Shown in pieces: positions 1 through 8,478 of a DNA stretch of 33,642 bases. The DNA is taken from positions 1-33,642 of the forward strand of contig SCRL01000082.1 of assembly GCA_004298065.1 (NCBI GenBank), in the 5' to 3' direction. Every line of letters starts with the position of its first letter. Position 1 is the stretch's first letter. This stretch comes from Gammaproteobacteria bacterium (GTDB lineage Bacteria > Pseudomonadota > Gammaproteobacteria > Acidiferrobacterales > Sulfurifustaceae). The translations under genes and the position numbers were made by a program. The notes below the pieces were generated by a model. It searched no databases and was not told where the DNA came from. It was given only the letters and a program-made list of their open reading frames with translations.

Positions 1-333
1 GAAGTGCAGCGGGATGCGCATGTGCAACTTCTCGGTGGCGCTGATGCGCTGCAGGTCCACGTGCAGCACCTGCGGCTTCACCGGGTGCATCTGCCAATCG
101 CGCAGAATCGCCTGGTCGGTATCGGCACCGACCTTGACGCTCAGGATGGCGGTGTGGAAGCGCTCGTTTTCCAGCTGGCGCAGGGTGCTGTTGTGGTCCA
201 GCGTCACCATCAGCGGCGGCTTGCCGGCACCGTAAATAATGGCAGGCACACGGCCGGTATGGCGAAGGCGGCGGCTCGCACCCTTACCTTGCACCGTACG
301 CGGCTCGGCGGTCAGTTCGAATTTGGCACTCAT
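1..333 (-). CDS. rplY: 50S ribosomal protein L25 (CTC/TL5 form), 3' part missing
   Basis: The first 111 codons of a ribosomal protein L25 are present; the gene runs off the left edge. L25 binds 5S rRNA in the large subunit. The N-terminal L25 domain is readable: residues 1-25 hold the KGASRRLR segment, followed by GRVPAIIYG and, near residue 88, VLHVDLQRIS, which is typical of the family. In E. coli L25 ends at about 94 residues; here the frame continues with EKLHMRIPLHF, so this is probably the longer two-domain CTC/TL5 type. GGAG lies 8 bases before the ATG. It sits downstream of prs in the same direction, the usual gammaproteobacterial order. A perfect 10-base palindrome (344-353) precedes the ribosome binding site. 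Confidence 0.93.
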   Translation of the reverse strand, partial: MSAKFELTAEPRTVQGKGASRRLRHTGRVPAIIYGAGKPPLMVTLDHNSTLRQLENERFHTAILSVKVGADTDQAILRDWQMHPVKPQVLHVDLQRISATEKLHMRIPLHF

Positions 334-430
334 TGTCTACACTCCAACGTTGGTTAACTTCGCCCCGCCCCCGCGACCAGGAGCAGGACCCTTTCCTGCC
401 CCGCGCCTTGCGGCGCGGGGCGAGAATTCA

Positions 431-1381
431 TCATTCCATAAACAGCGAGCTGACCGAGTCCTCCTCGGCCAGGCGCCGCATGGACTCGGCCAGAATCTCC
501 GCCACGCTCACCTGGCGGATGCGCTTGCACGCTTTCGCCTCGGGCTTGAGCGGGATGGTGTCCGTCACCACCAGCTGGTCGAGCTGCGACTTGCCGATGC
601 GCTCCACCGCCGGTCCCGACAGCACCGGATGCGTGCAATAAGCCAGTACCTTCTTGGCGCCGTGGCCCTTCAGCGCCGCCGCCGCCTCGCACAGCGTGCC
701 GGCGGTATCCACGAGGTCGTCGATCAGCACGCAGGTGCGGCCCTCGACCTCGCCGATGATGTGCATCACCTTGGCCTCGTTCGGCCGCGGCCGGCGCTTG
801 TCGATGATCGCCAGATCCGCGTCCAGGTGCTTGGCGTGCGCCCGGGCGCGCACCACGCCGCCCACGTCCGGCGACACCACCAGCAGGTCCCGGTGCTCCG
901 CGCGCCAGATGTCGCCCAGCAGCACTAGCGACGCGTAAATATTGTCCACCGGGATGTTGAAAAACCCCTGGATCTGGTCGGCGTGCAGGTCCATGGTCAA
1001 CACCCGGCTCGCGCCCGCGATCTGGATCATGTCCGCCGCGAGCCGCGCCGTGATCGCCACCCGCGCCGTACGCGGCCGGCGGTCCTGGCGCGCGTATCCA
1101 TAATAAGGAATCACCGCCGTGATGCGCCGCGCCGCCGAGCGCTTCACCGCGTCCATGATCACCAGCAACTCCATCAGGTTGTCGTTGCTGGGGGAGCAGG
1201 TCGGCTGCAGCACATACACGTCCTTGCCGCGCACGTGCTCCATCAGCTCGACCATCACCTCGCCGTCCGAGAACCGGCCGACCACGGCCTTGCCCATCGG
1301 CAACCCGAGGTGCCGCACCACGGCCTCGGCCAGCGCCGGGTTGGCGTTGCCGGTGAACACGACCATATTGTCTATCGGCAC
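431..1381 (-). CDS. prs: ribose-phosphate pyrophosphokinase (PRPP synthetase)
   Basis: Makes phosphoribosyl pyrophosphate from ribose 5-phosphate and ATP, the precursor for nucleotides, histidine, tryptophan and NAD; cytosolic hexamer. The 316-residue product matches the usual length (315 in E. coli). Visible signatures are GRFSDGE near residue 34, the flexible-loop [10 protein letters not shown] region near 93-102, [12 protein letters not shown] near 167, and the PRPP-binding loop [13 protein letters not shown] near 218. I chose a GTG start because GGGGAGG lies 6 bases upstream and E. coli prs also starts with GTG; the ATG five codons later is less well placed. The open frame extends upstream through the tRNA but that part is not coding. 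Neighbours are rplY downstream and tRNA-Gln upstream. Confidence 0.97.
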   Translation of the reverse strand: MPIDNMVVFTGNANPALAEAVVRHLGLPMGKAVVGRFSDGEVMVELMEHVRGKDVYVLQPTCSPSNDNLMELLVIMDAVKRSAARRITAVIPYYGYARQDRRPRTARVAITARLAADMIQIAGASRVLTMDLHADQIQGFFNIPVDNIYASLVLLGDIWRAEHRDLLVVSPDVGGVVRARAHAKHLDADLAIIDKRRPRPNEAKVMHIIGEVEGRTCVLIDDLVDTAGTLCEAAAALKGHGAKKVLAYCTHPVLSGPAVERIGKSQLDQLVVTDTIPLKPEAKACKRIRQVSVAEILAESMRRLAEEDSVSSLFME

Positions 1382-1457
1382 GTGTTGCCTCCCCGTTGTT
1401 GCCGTACACCTCGTTTGGTTGGGGCGCCCACCAACTCCACGCAACCCAACATATATA

Positions 1458-1532
1458 TGGCTGGGGCGCCAGGATTCGAACCTGGGAATGCCGGAATCAA
1501 AATCCGGTGCCTTACCGCTTGGCGACGCCCCA
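1458..1532 (-). tRNA. tRNA-Gln (anticodon TTG), CCA encoded
   Basis: On the minus strand the 7-bp acceptor stem TGGGGCG/CGCCCCA, D-arm (GCCAAGCGGTAAGGC), anticodon stem CCGGA/TCCGG with loop TTTTGAT, and T-arm with TTCGAAT are all intact. The anticodon is TTG, so glutamine. Discriminator G and an encoded CCA follow the acceptor stem. It lies between ispE and prs, the usual place for a glutamine tRNA near prs in some gammaproteobacteria. No separate promoter is obvious in the 22 bases before it, so it may be cotranscribed from upstream. Confidence 0.97.
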
Positions 1533-1569
1533 ATTGCGCCCCTCATTCTACAGTTGGGGCGCCAGGATT

Positions 1570-1706
1570 GTTCGCCCCGTCCCTGGGGCTCACCCTCGCC
1601 GCTAACGCGACTCGGGCCAGCGTCGTTTCACTCCGCTGTCCGACTTTGCGTCCTCAGCTCCGTAAGCGGCGCGTCCTGCGCCACTCCTGCTCCCGGCGAA
1701 GTCGTA
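1570..1706. repeat. palindromic insert, first part, in the tRNA-Gln copy
   Basis: About 137 bases between tRNA blocks. It opens with a 5-bp hairpin (GCCCC stem, 1574-1589) whose loop GTCCCT is the complement of AGGGAC. Motifs TCCCTGG, ACCCT, GCGTCC and CTGCTCCCGGC (1687-1697) occur in the same order in the gap before moeB (9850-9903). No open reading frame or transposase is present. Confidence 0.8.
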
Positions 1707-1723
1707 CGAACCTGGGAATGCCG

Positions 1724-1796
1724 ACAAGTTCGCCTGGAGCGAACTTGAGCGTCAGCCCGAGCGGAGCGAGGGCTCGTCCCACGGATGGGACGAGCA
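1724..1796. repeat. palindromic insert, second part, in the tRNA-Gln copy
   Basis: A compact run of three hairpins: a 9-bp stem CAAGTTCGC with loop CTGGA (1725-1747), a shorter AGCCC/GGGCT stem (1754-1774), and a 9-bp stem GCTCGTCCC with loop ACGGAT (1772-1795). Span, order, stem lengths and loop sizes match 9929-9998, while stem bases differ in compensated pairs. Confidence 0.82.
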
Positions 1797-1853
1797 AATC
1801 AAAATCCGGTGCCTTACCGCTTGGCGACGCCCCAGTTAACCTGTCGCGATACC

Positions 1854-2669
1854 TTAATATAAAGGATGCCGGTTGACCCCGCGCGCCACGAAACCGCCAA
1901 ACGGCGCTCGCTCAAGAATCGCCCGCGCTTCGGACTCGTCCTCGACGGCGACGAACACACACCCGCCGGAACCGGTCATGCGCGCCTCCCCGAAACGGGA
2001 GAGCCATGTCAGCGCCTGATCCACTTGGGGATATTGCCGGCGCACCGCCGGCTCGAGGTCGTTGCGCGTCCGCCCCGCGCGAAAGTCGCGTATTGTGATG
2101 GCGGGACTATAGCGTGTCAATTCCAGGCCCTGAAAAACCGCGGCCGTAGACACCGCCACCGGGGGTGAGAGCACCACATACCACGGTTGGGCCAGCTCAA
2201 TAGGCGTGAGCTGCTCGCCCACACCCTCGGCCCAGGCCGCCAATCCGCCGATGAAGACCGGCACGTCGGCGCCGAGCTTGAGCCCCAGCGCGGCCAACTC
2301 GGCGCGGGCGAGACCCAAGCCCCATAGTTCGTTCAGCGCCAGCAGCGTCGTGGCGGCGTCCGAGCTGCCGCCGCCGAGCCCCCCACCGGCCGGGACACGC
2401 TTGCGCAGCCGGATCTCGACCCCGCGAGATGTGCCGGTCGTCTCCTGCAACAGGCGCGCAGCGCGCAGCGTGAGGTCATGCGCCTCGGGCACGCCGGGAA
2501 CGTCTTCGACGCGCGTCAGGCGGCCGTCGTCCGTTACGCGGAATTCAATCTCGTCGGCGTAGTCGAGAAACTGAAAGACTGTTTGCAGCAGGTGATAGCC
2601 GTCGGCGCGTTTGCCGACGACGTGGAGGAACAGGTTGAGCTTGGCGGGCGCCGGCCAGATGCGGGTCAT
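1854..2669 (-). CDS. ispE: 4-diphosphocytidyl-2-C-methyl-D-erythritol kinase
   Basis: Phosphorylates the 2-hydroxyl of CDP-methylerythritol with ATP in the non-mevalonate isoprenoid pathway; cytosolic GHMP kinase. The 271-residue product is close to the usual length (283 in E. coli). Lys10 in PAPAKLNLFLHV and the Asp of KLGADVPVF near residue 134 fit the catalytic pair; the ATP-binding glycine-rich motif PAGGGLGGGSSDAA is at 93-106. The C-terminal GHMP domain contains ARMTGSGGCVFVA near 233. The start ATG is 37 bases after lolB on the same strand, so lolB-ispE probably form one transcript that continues towards tRNA-Gln and prs. Confidence 0.97.
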   Translation of the reverse strand: MTRIWPAPAKLNLFLHVVGKRADGYHLLQTVFQFLDYADEIEFRVTDDGRLTRVEDVPGVPEAHDLTLRAARLLQETTGTSRGVEIRLRKRVPAGGGLGGGSSDAATTLLALNELWGLGLARAELAALGLKLGADVPVFIGGLAAWAEGVGEQLTPIELAQPWYVVLSPPVAVSTAAVFQGLELTRYSPAITIRDFRAGRTRNDLEPAVRRQYPQVDQALTWLSRFGEARMTGSGGCVFVAVEDESEARAILERAPFGGFVARGVNRHPLY

Positions 2670-2706
2670 GGTCGGCCGTGATTATCGCTTGGCCGGCAGA
2701 AGGCGG

Positions 2707-3336
2707 CTAGCTGTCGCGCAACGCCCAGCGCTCGATCACCACGCGCACCTCCAGCGTCACGTGGTTGAGCCCGATGCCGGGCACATTGTCGTGCCGGCGG
2801 ATGAACAGCTTGCTCGGCAGCTCGTAGGTCCCGTAGCGGCCGTATTCCAGGAACTCGATCTCCCATCCGAGCTGCGTCAGCAGCTTGAGCCGGCCGTCCG
2901 CATCCAGCTCCTTCTCGGTTACCACGCCCGGCGCCGGCAGGCCGCGAATCCACCAGTTCATGTCCTCGAGCGGCACGTCCCACCCGGTGGCCTGGCGCAA
3001 CAGCGCGCGCGCATCGGGTGCGCGCCGCACGTTCTTCTCGGCGTCGCGCAGCTCGGCGCCGTTCGCATCCTGCGTCAGGCGCACCTGACCGCTGCCGAGC
3101 GGGCCGATCAACGTGAAGCGGTGACGCTCCTGCTCGCGCACCCAGTGCAGCGATGCCTGCAGACCCTCGTCGCGACTGCGCAACGCGATGCGTCCGTGAA
3201 GGTCCCAGGCGTTGAGCGGCGCGAGCATCTGTTCGCGCGCTTGCCACAGACGCGCGGCCTCCTCCGGCGCGCGCGCGGGCAAGGCGGCGCAGCCCGCGAG
3301 CAGCAGCACGGGCAGGAACAATCGCAAACGGAACAT
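2707..3336 (-). CDS. lolB: outer-membrane lipoprotein LolB
   Basis: LolB receives lipoproteins from the periplasmic carrier LolA and inserts them in the outer membrane; it is itself an outer-membrane lipoprotein. The 209-residue product begins with a basic n-region, hydrophobic FLPVLLLAGC and lipobox LAGC with Cys16. The body carries the LolB features W-x-x-x-G-R (LNAWDLHGRIAL), GPLGSGQVRL, a WWIRGLP segment and a C-terminal LFIRRHD strand. Its ATG overlaps the stop of the TPR gene (ATGA at 3334-3337), so translation is probably coupled. The position beside hemA and ispE is the standard gammaproteobacterial one. Confidence 0.95.
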   Translation of the reverse strand: MFRLRLFLPVLLLAGCAALPARAPEEAARLWQAREQMLAPLNAWDLHGRIALRSRDEGLQASLHWVREQERHRFTLIGPLGSGQVRLTQDANGAELRDAEKNVRRAPDARALLRQATGWDVPLEDMNWWIRGLPAPGVVTEKELDADGRLKLLTQLGWEIEFLEYGRYGTYELPSKLFIRRHDNVPGIGLNHVTLEVRVVIERWALRDS

Positions 3337-5048
3337 CAGGGCTTGAACTTGCGGATAACGCCGAGGAGCGCCTCGTTGTCGGGCGTGTCCTTGAGCGCGC
3401 GGTCCCACACCGACTCGGCCTCGCGCCGCTCGCCGGTCACCCACAACACCTCGCCGAGGTGCGCCGAGATTTCGGCATCGGAGCGCAAGGCGAGCGCGCG
3501 GCGCAGGTGCTTGATCGCCTCGGCACTGTTGCCGAGGCGGTACTGCAGCCAGCCGTAGCTGTCGAGAATGAACGGATCGTCGGGCTTGAGCACCATCGCC
3601 TCGCGCAGCAGCTTCTGCGCCTCGTCCAGGCGCTCGCCGCGGTCGGCGAGCATGTAGCCGAGCGCGTTCAGGGCATTGGCGTTCTTCGCGTCCTGCTTGA
3701 GGATGGCGCGCAGGTCGCGCTCGGCCACGTCGATCAGGTTGAGCTTCTCGGCGATCAGGGAACGCGCGTACAGCAGGTCCTTGTTGTCGGGCAGCGCCGT
3801 CAGCACGCGCCCGAGCGTGTCGAGTGCCTCGCGGTATAGCTTCGCCTCGCGCAAGACCTGCTCTTCGGCGAGCGCGAGCTGCACGCGCTGGGCTTCGTTC
3901 TCAGGCTCGATGCCCTGAAGATGCCGGCGCGCGGCCGCGAGGTCGCCGAGTTTGGCGATCATGATGCCGAGCCGCGCCTGCGCCTCGAAATAGCTCTCGC
4001 CCGGGCCGATGTCACCGTACCAGCGCTGGGCGTCCTCGTAGTGCCGCAACTGCTCCGCCACCTGTCCCAGATAAAGCTTGGCCTGGTCGTTGGCCGGACG
4101 CAGCTTGAGCGCAAGCTTCAGGTACTTCTCGGCCTCGGTCAGGCGGTTGGTCTGGAGCGACAGCAACCCCACGGCATAGATTGCGTCGGCGTCCTCGGGA
4201 CTTGCCGCCACGATGCGCTGGAATTGATCGAGCGCCTTTTCCCACTGCTTCTGGTCGATGAGGAAGCGTGCGTAGCTGAGCCGCGTCTGGGTCGCGCCGG
4301 CATTGTCCTGCAGGAAGGACTCGTAGAACGCCTGCGCGCGCGCCATGTCCTTTTGCGAGATGAAGATGCGCGCGCGGAACTGCGCCGCCTCCTCCCAATC
4401 GGGCCGGAGTTGCAACGCGCGCTCGGCGGCGGCGCCGGCACGATCGAGGTCGCCGGCGCGCACGGCGAGGTGCGCGAATGCGAAGTGCGCCGCCGGCACG
4501 CGCGGGTGGCGCGCGACCAGAAACTGCATCGTATCGAGAACGCCGGGACGGCTCGCGTGCCGGCTCAGGACCGCGGCGATGCGCGGGTAGGCCTGACCGA
4601 GATTCTGGCGCCTGCTCTCGATCGCGAGCATGCGCTCGAAATGCGCGCGTGCCTCGGGGGCGCGGTCGAGCTCAAGCAGCACGGCGGCAAGGGCCTCGTG
4701 CGCATCGATGTCGTCGGGGCGCAACTCGACCCAGAGCTGGGCGGATTTCAGTGCCTCGCCGTATTGCTTGGCATAGATCGCGGCGAGCGCGGCGCGCTCG
4801 GCCAAGCGCGGGTCGCGCGTCTGCTGGGCCACGCGCCCGAGCGTGAGCGCCGTGACATTGATCTGGCCGCGGTGGCTCGCGATCTCGCCGAGCAGCACGT
4901 CATAGAGCACGTCCTCGGTGAGCGCCACACCGGGCAATGGCTCGGCGGCGGGCTCCGCCGCGGGCGGCGCGACGGGCGTCAGGCTTGCGCAGCCCGCAAG
5001 CAGCGGTATCAGGATCGGCCAGAGGTAGCGGGAACGGGCGGGATTCAT
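3336..5048 (-). CDS. TPR-repeat lipoprotein (PA4667-like)
   Basis: A 570-residue exported lipoprotein: basic start, hydrophobic YLWPILIPLLAGC and Cys20 in the lipobox, then a Pro/Ala-rich linker. The rest is a long array of tetratricopeptide repeats, for instance around A-x-x-Y-A-x-x-L and ALNALGYMLADRGERLDEA, ending with KHLRRALALRSDAEISAHLGEVL. TPR proteins are protein-binding scaffolds; the Pseudomonas homologue lies at the same spot between hemA and lolB. The role is unproven; placement before lolB suggests outer-membrane assembly or lipoprotein traffic. No Shine-Dalgarno is visible, and a perfect TATAAT box lies only 6 bases before the ATG, so the message may be leaderless. Confidence 0.88.
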   Translation of the reverse strand: MNPARSRYLWPILIPLLAGCASLTPVAPPAAEPAAEPLPGVALTEDVLYDVLLGEIASHRGQINVTALTLGRVAQQTRDPRLAERAALAAIYAKQYGEALKSAQLWVELRPDDIDAHEALAAVLLELDRAPEARAHFERMLAIESRRQNLGQAYPRIAAVLSRHASRPGVLDTMQFLVARHPRVPAAHFAFAHLAVRAGDLDRAGAAAERALQLRPDWEEAAQFRARIFISQKDMARAQAFYESFLQDNAGATQTRLSYARFLIDQKQWEKALDQFQRIVAASPEDADAIYAVGLLSLQTNRLTEAEKYLKLALKLRPANDQAKLYLGQVAEQLRHYEDAQRWYGDIGPGESYFEAQARLGIMIAKLGDLAAARRHLQGIEPENEAQRVQLALAEEQVLREAKLYREALDTLGRVLTALPDNKDLLYARSLIAEKLNLIDVAERDLRAILKQDAKNANALNALGYMLADRGERLDEAQKLLREAMVLKPDDPFILDSYGWLQYRLGNSAEAIKHLRRALALRSDAEISAHLGEVLWVTGERREAESVWDRALKDTPDNEALLGVIRKFKP

Positions 5049-5054
5049 GAAGAA

Positions 5055-5082
5055 ATTATAGTATAGAGCGATATGCCGTCAC
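5055..5082 (-). promoter_or_regulatory. candidate sigma-70 promoter for the TPR-lolB-ispE transcript
   Basis: On the minus strand TATAAT (5055-5060) is preceded by GTGACG (5077-5082, four matches to TTGACA) with a 16-base spacer. The expected start of transcription falls on or next to the ATG at 5048. It is read from sequence only; the -35 element is weak. Confidence 0.45.
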
Positions 5083-5193
5083 GCTGTATGTGCATGATAT
5101 TATTTAAACCGTGCCTGCGGGCATGAACCGACTTGATTCCGTGCCGCGATGACCCGAAATCCCGGCCCCAAAACCGCAGCCTGGCCGTCTTCC

Positions 5194-6444
5194 ATGCACC
5201 TTCTCGCTCTGGGCGTCAATCACCATACCGCGCCGGTGGAAATCCGCGAGAAGGTTGCGTTCGCGCCGGAAAAACTTGCGCAGGCGCTGGGCGAAGTCAC
5301 CGGCCACGGCGCCGCGCACGAGGCCGCGATCCTTTCGACCTGCAACCGCACGGAAGTGTATTGCAATCTCGATCCGTCGAACGACACACGCCTGATCGAG
5401 TGGTTCTGCGATCACCATCGCCTGCGGCGCGACACGTTGCAGCCTTACCTCTACCGCCACCCGGACCAGGACGCGGTCAAGCACGCGTTCCGCGTCGCCG
5501 CCGGCCTCGATTCCATGATCCTCGGCGAACCGCAGATCCTCGGTCAAATGAAAGACGCCTTCGCCGAAGCGCACAAGGCCGGCACCACCGGCAAGATTTT
5601 GAACCGCCTGTTCCAGCAAACCTTCGCCGTCGCCAAGCAGGTGCGCACCGACACCGCCATCGGCGCGAGCGCCGTGTCCGTGGCCTCGGCGGCAGTGGTG
5701 CTGGCGAAACAGATTTTCGATTCGCTGGCGCAGCAGACCGTGCTGCTCATCGGCGCCGGCGACATGATCGAGCTGTGCGCGCGCCACCTCAAGGAACAGG
5801 GCGTGGGCCACATGATCGTCGCCAACCGCACGCTGGAGCGCGCCGAGCTGCTGGCCGGCCCCTACGGTGCCGAGGCCATCTCGCTCGCCGAGATGCCGGC
5901 GCGCCTGGCCGACGCCGACATCGTCATCTCCTCCACCGCCTCGCAACTGCCGATCCTCGGGAAGGGCGCGGTCGAGCGCGCGCTCAAGGCGCGCAAGCAC
6001 CGGCCGATGTTCATGGTGGACATCGCCGTGCCGCGCGACATCGAGGCCGAGGTGGCCGAACTCGGCGACGTTTATCTCTATACCATCGACGACCTGCAGG
6101 GCGTGGTGCAGGAGAACCGCCAGTCGCGCGAGGCCGCGGCGCGCGAGGCCGAGAAGATCATCGACGTGCAGGTGCTCAACTTCATGCACTGGATCCGCGG
6201 GCTCGACGCCGTGCCGACCATCCGCGCGCTGCGCGAGCAGGCCGACGCCGTGCGCGAACGCGAGCTCAAGCGCGCGCGGGCGATGCTCGCGCGCGGCGCG
6301 GACCCGGAGAAGGTGCTGGCGCAGCTGGCGCGCGCGCTCACCAACAAGTTCACGCATGCGCCCACCGACGCCCTGCGTCATGCCGATCTCGACGGCGAGT
6401 TGCTTGACGCCGCGCGTCGGCTGTTCGATCTCGACGAAGACTAA
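5194..6444 (+). CDS. hemA: glutamyl-tRNA reductase
   Basis: Reduces glutamyl-tRNA with NADPH to glutamate-1-semialdehyde, the first committed step of C5 tetrapyrrole synthesis. The frame is open from 5149, but starting at the ATG at 5194 gives MHLLALGVNHHTAPVEIREK, the normal family N-terminus, a 416-residue protein, and places the catalytic thioester cysteine at position 50 in STCNRTEVYC, as in known enzymes. A Rossmann NADPH domain follows (VLLIGAGDMIELCARHL near 185), then the C-terminal helical dimerisation domain. Neither start has a clear Shine-Dalgarno. The stop is three bases before prfA, so hemA-prfA-prmC form an operon, divergent from the TPR-lolB group. Confidence 0.96.
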   Translation: MHLLALGVNHHTAPVEIREKVAFAPEKLAQALGEVTGHGAAHEAAILSTCNRTEVYCNLDPSNDTRLIEWFCDHHRLRRDTLQPYLYRHPDQDAVKHAFRVAAGLDSMILGEPQILGQMKDAFAEAHKAGTTGKILNRLFQQTFAVAKQVRTDTAIGASAVSVASAAVVLAKQIFDSLAQQTVLLIGAGDMIELCARHLKEQGVGHMIVANRTLERAELLAGPYGAEAISLAEMPARLADADIVISSTASQLPILGKGAVERALKARKHRPMFMVDIAVPRDIEAEVAELGDVYLYTIDDLQGVVQENRQSREAAAREAEKIIDVQVLNFMHWIRGLDAVPTIRALREQADAVRERELKRARAMLARGADPEKVLAQLARALTNKFTHAPTDALRHADLDGELLDAARRLFDLDED

Positions 6445-6447
6445 ATA

Positions 6448-7530
6448 ATGCACCCCGCCCTCCGCACAAGGCTGGACGGCCTTGCGCAGCGCTTTGAGGA
6501 AATCACCGCGCTGCTGTCCGATCCCGCCGTCATCGGCAACCAGAACCGCTTCCGCGAACTCTCGAAGGAGTACGCCGAGGTCCAGCCGCTCATGGCGCTG
6601 TACGAGCGCCTGCGCCGCGCGCAGGACGAGCTTGAGGCCGCGCGCGCGATGAGCCAGGACCCCGACAGCGCCATGCGCGAGATGGCCGCGGAGGAGATCG
6701 CGCGCGCCGAACGCGAGGTCGAAACCTGCGACGCCGAGATGCAGAAACTGCTGCTGCCGCGCGACCCGAGCGATCAGCGCAACGTGTTCCTCGAAATCCG
6801 CGCCGGCGCCGGCGGCGACGAGGCCGCAATTTTCGCCGGCGATCTGTTTCGCATGTACAACTACTATGCCCAGACGCAGGGCTGGGCCGTGGAAATCATG
6901 AACACCAGCCCCGGCGAGCACGGCGGCTACAAGGAAATCGTCGCCCGCGTCGCCGGTCAGGGCGTGTACTCCCGGCTCAAGTTCGAGTCCGGCGTGCATC
7001 GCGTGCAGCGCGTGCCGGCGACCGAAGCCCAGGGGCGCATCCACACCTCGACCTGCACGGTGGCGGTCCTGCCCGAGGCCGAGGAAATCGACGCCATCGA
7101 CATCAACCCGGCGGATTTGAAGATCGACACCTTCCGCGCCTCCGGCGCCGGCGGCCAGCACGTGAACAAGACCGACTCCGCGATCCGCATCACGCACCTG
7201 CCGACCGGCATCGTGGTCGAGTGCCAGGACGAGCGCAGCCAGCACAAGAACCGCTCGCGCGCGCTCTCGATCCTGTCCGCGCGCATCCTCGAAATCGAAC
7301 GGCGCAAACAGCAGGAGCAGGAGGCCGCGAACCGCAAGGCCCAAGTCGGCACCGGCGACCGCTCCGAACGCATCCGCACCTATAACTTCCCGCAGGGGCG
7401 TGTCACCGACCACCGCGTGAATCTCACACTCTATAAGCTCGATCAGGTGATGGAGGGAAAACTCGACGAGTTCGTCGACACCCTCACCGCCGCCGACCAG
7501 GCCGAGCGCCTGGCGGCGCTAAACGCCTGA
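6448..7530 (+). CDS. prfA: peptide chain release factor 1
   Basis: Recognises UAA and UAG in the ribosomal A site and triggers peptidyl-tRNA hydrolysis. The 360-residue length is standard. The tripeptide codon-reading motif PAT is at residues 190-192 ([14 protein letters not shown]), and the catalytic GGQ at 235-237 in [16 protein letters not shown]; its glutamine is the methylation target of PrmC, whose gene follows. The N-terminal coiled coil covers roughly the first 100 residues. Starts directly after hemA with no good Shine-Dalgarno, suggesting translational coupling. Confidence 0.98.
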   Translation: MHPALRTRLDGLAQRFEEITALLSDPAVIGNQNRFRELSKEYAEVQPLMALYERLRRAQDELEAARAMSQDPDSAMREMAAEEIARAEREVETCDAEMQKLLLPRDPSDQRNVFLEIRAGAGGDEAAIFAGDLFRMYNYYAQTQGWAVEIMNTSPGEHGGYKEIVARVAGQGVYSRLKFESGVHRVQRVPATEAQGRIHTSTCTVAVLPEAEEIDAIDINPADLKIDTFRASGAGGQHVNKTDSAIRITHLPTGIVVECQDERSQHKNRSRALSILSARILEIERRKQQEQEAANRKAQVGTGDRSERIRTYNFPQGRVTDHRVNLTLYKLDQVMEGKLDEFVDTLTAADQAERLAALNA

Positions 7531-7538
7531 CCCTGCGC

Positions 7539-8393
7539 ATGGCGCGCACGCTCGCCACCGCCCTGCGCGAAGCCGCGGTCGCACTCACTCCTTCCAGCCC
7601 CAGCCCGCGTCTCGATGCCGACGTGTTGCTACGTCATGTCACCGGCTGCTCGCCGGCCGATCTCGTCGCGCGCGCCGAACGCATACTGACTGATGACGAG
7701 GCGCGCCGGCTCGACGCGCTTACCACGCGTCGCCGCGCGGGCGAACCCGTCGCCTATCTCACTGGCGAACGCGAGTTCTGGTCCATGACGCTCAAGGTCA
7801 CGCCAGCGGTGCTGATCCCGCGCCCGGAAACCGAGCTGCTGGTGGAACGCGCGCTCGCGCACGTTCCCGCGGACGCGCGCTGGACGGTCGCGGATGTCGG
7901 CACCGGCAGCGGTGCCATCGCGCTGGCGATTGCGCGCGAGCGGCCACGCTGCCGCGTAATCGCCTCCGACCGTTCGCCCGAGGCGCTCGCCGTCGCGCGC
8001 GCGAACGCGCACCAGCTCGGTATTGCCAACGTCGAATTTTTTGAGGGCGAGTGGCTCGAGCCACTTGGCAAACTTTCGCCCGAAATGGTGGTGAGCAACC
8101 CACCGTACGTGCGCGCCGACGATCCGCACCTGAATGAAGGCGACGTGCGTTTCGAACCGAAGGGCGCGCTTATCGGCGGCGCTGACGGCCTCGATGCTAT
8201 CCGCGCGCTTGCGCAACAGGCGTTCGCATGCCTGATGCCCGGCGGCTGGCTGCTGCTGGAACACGGCTACGATCAGGCTACGGCCGTGGCGGCGATTCTC
8301 ACCGAGGCGGGCTTCTGCGAAATCGCCTGTCACCGCGATCTCGCCGGTCACGACCGCGTCACGGAGTGCCGCGCGGCACCGACCGGTTGCTAA
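7539..8393 (+). CDS. prmC: release factor glutamine methyltransferase
   Basis: Methylates the GGQ glutamine of RF1 and RF2 using S-adenosylmethionine. The 284-residue product has the N-terminal helical RF-binding domain (1-85), LIPRPETELLVE near 92, the SAM-binding DVGTGSGAIALA at 119-130, and the catalytic VVSNPPYV with NPPY at 187-190. It begins 8 bases after prfA, whose product is its substrate, so the three genes hemA, prfA and prmC are read as one unit. The C-terminus contains the family's GGWLLLEHGYDQ segment. Confidence 0.97.
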   Translation: MARTLATALREAAVALTPSSPSPRLDADVLLRHVTGCSPADLVARAERILTDDEARRLDALTTRRRAGEPVAYLTGEREFWSMTLKVTPAVLIPRPETELLVERALAHVPADARWTVADVGTGSGAIALAIARERPRCRVIASDRSPEALAVARANAHQLGIANVEFFEGEWLEPLGKLSPEMVVSNPPYVRADDPHLNEGDVRFEPKGALIGGADGLDAIRALAQQAFACLMPGGWLLLEHGYDQATAVAAILTEAGFCEIACHRDLAGHDRVTECRAAPTGC

Positions 8394-8478
8394 GCCGATA
8401 GACGGTGAACAATGCGTGCAAAACTGTAACAATGAGTCCGTATAAAGCGTCCCTCGTTATCTTAAAGGACGCTTGCAA

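Larger units (their letters stand above)
1555..1834 (-). pseudogene. second tRNA-Gln copy interrupted by palindromic sequence
   Basis: Three blocks repeat the intact tRNA-Gln in order: 1555-1569 (acceptor and T-stem side), 1707-1723 (T-arm, variable region and start of the anticodon stem, 17 identical bases) and 1797-1834 (anticodon loop, D-arm and acceptor). Together they cover the whole tRNA except one G of the anticodon stem. The blocks are separated by about 137 and 73 bases of hairpin-rich DNA, so no cloverleaf can form without removal of the inserts. The inserted DNA belongs to the same repeat family as the 9842-9998 interval. I call it a pseudogene; splicing is not supported by any visible intron signature, and exact removal would leave the anticodon stem one base short. 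Confidence 0.88.

Noticed and set aside
1420-1428. A third tRNA-Gln trace (TGGGGCGCC) before prs
   Set aside because: Only 9 bases match and the sequence diverges at once; part of a local GTTGG/CCAAC inverted repeat.
1555-1834. Intron-containing or split tRNA-Gln
   Set aside because: Inserts are too short for group I introns, show no bulge-helix-bulge, and exact removal would leave one base missing in the anticodon stem. An intact copy lies next to it.
5104-7413. A very long open frame (769 codons) on the minus strand opposite hemA and prfA
   Set aside because: It is antisense to two certain genes with strong motifs; in GC-rich DNA such shadow frames are common and the translation is low-complexity.
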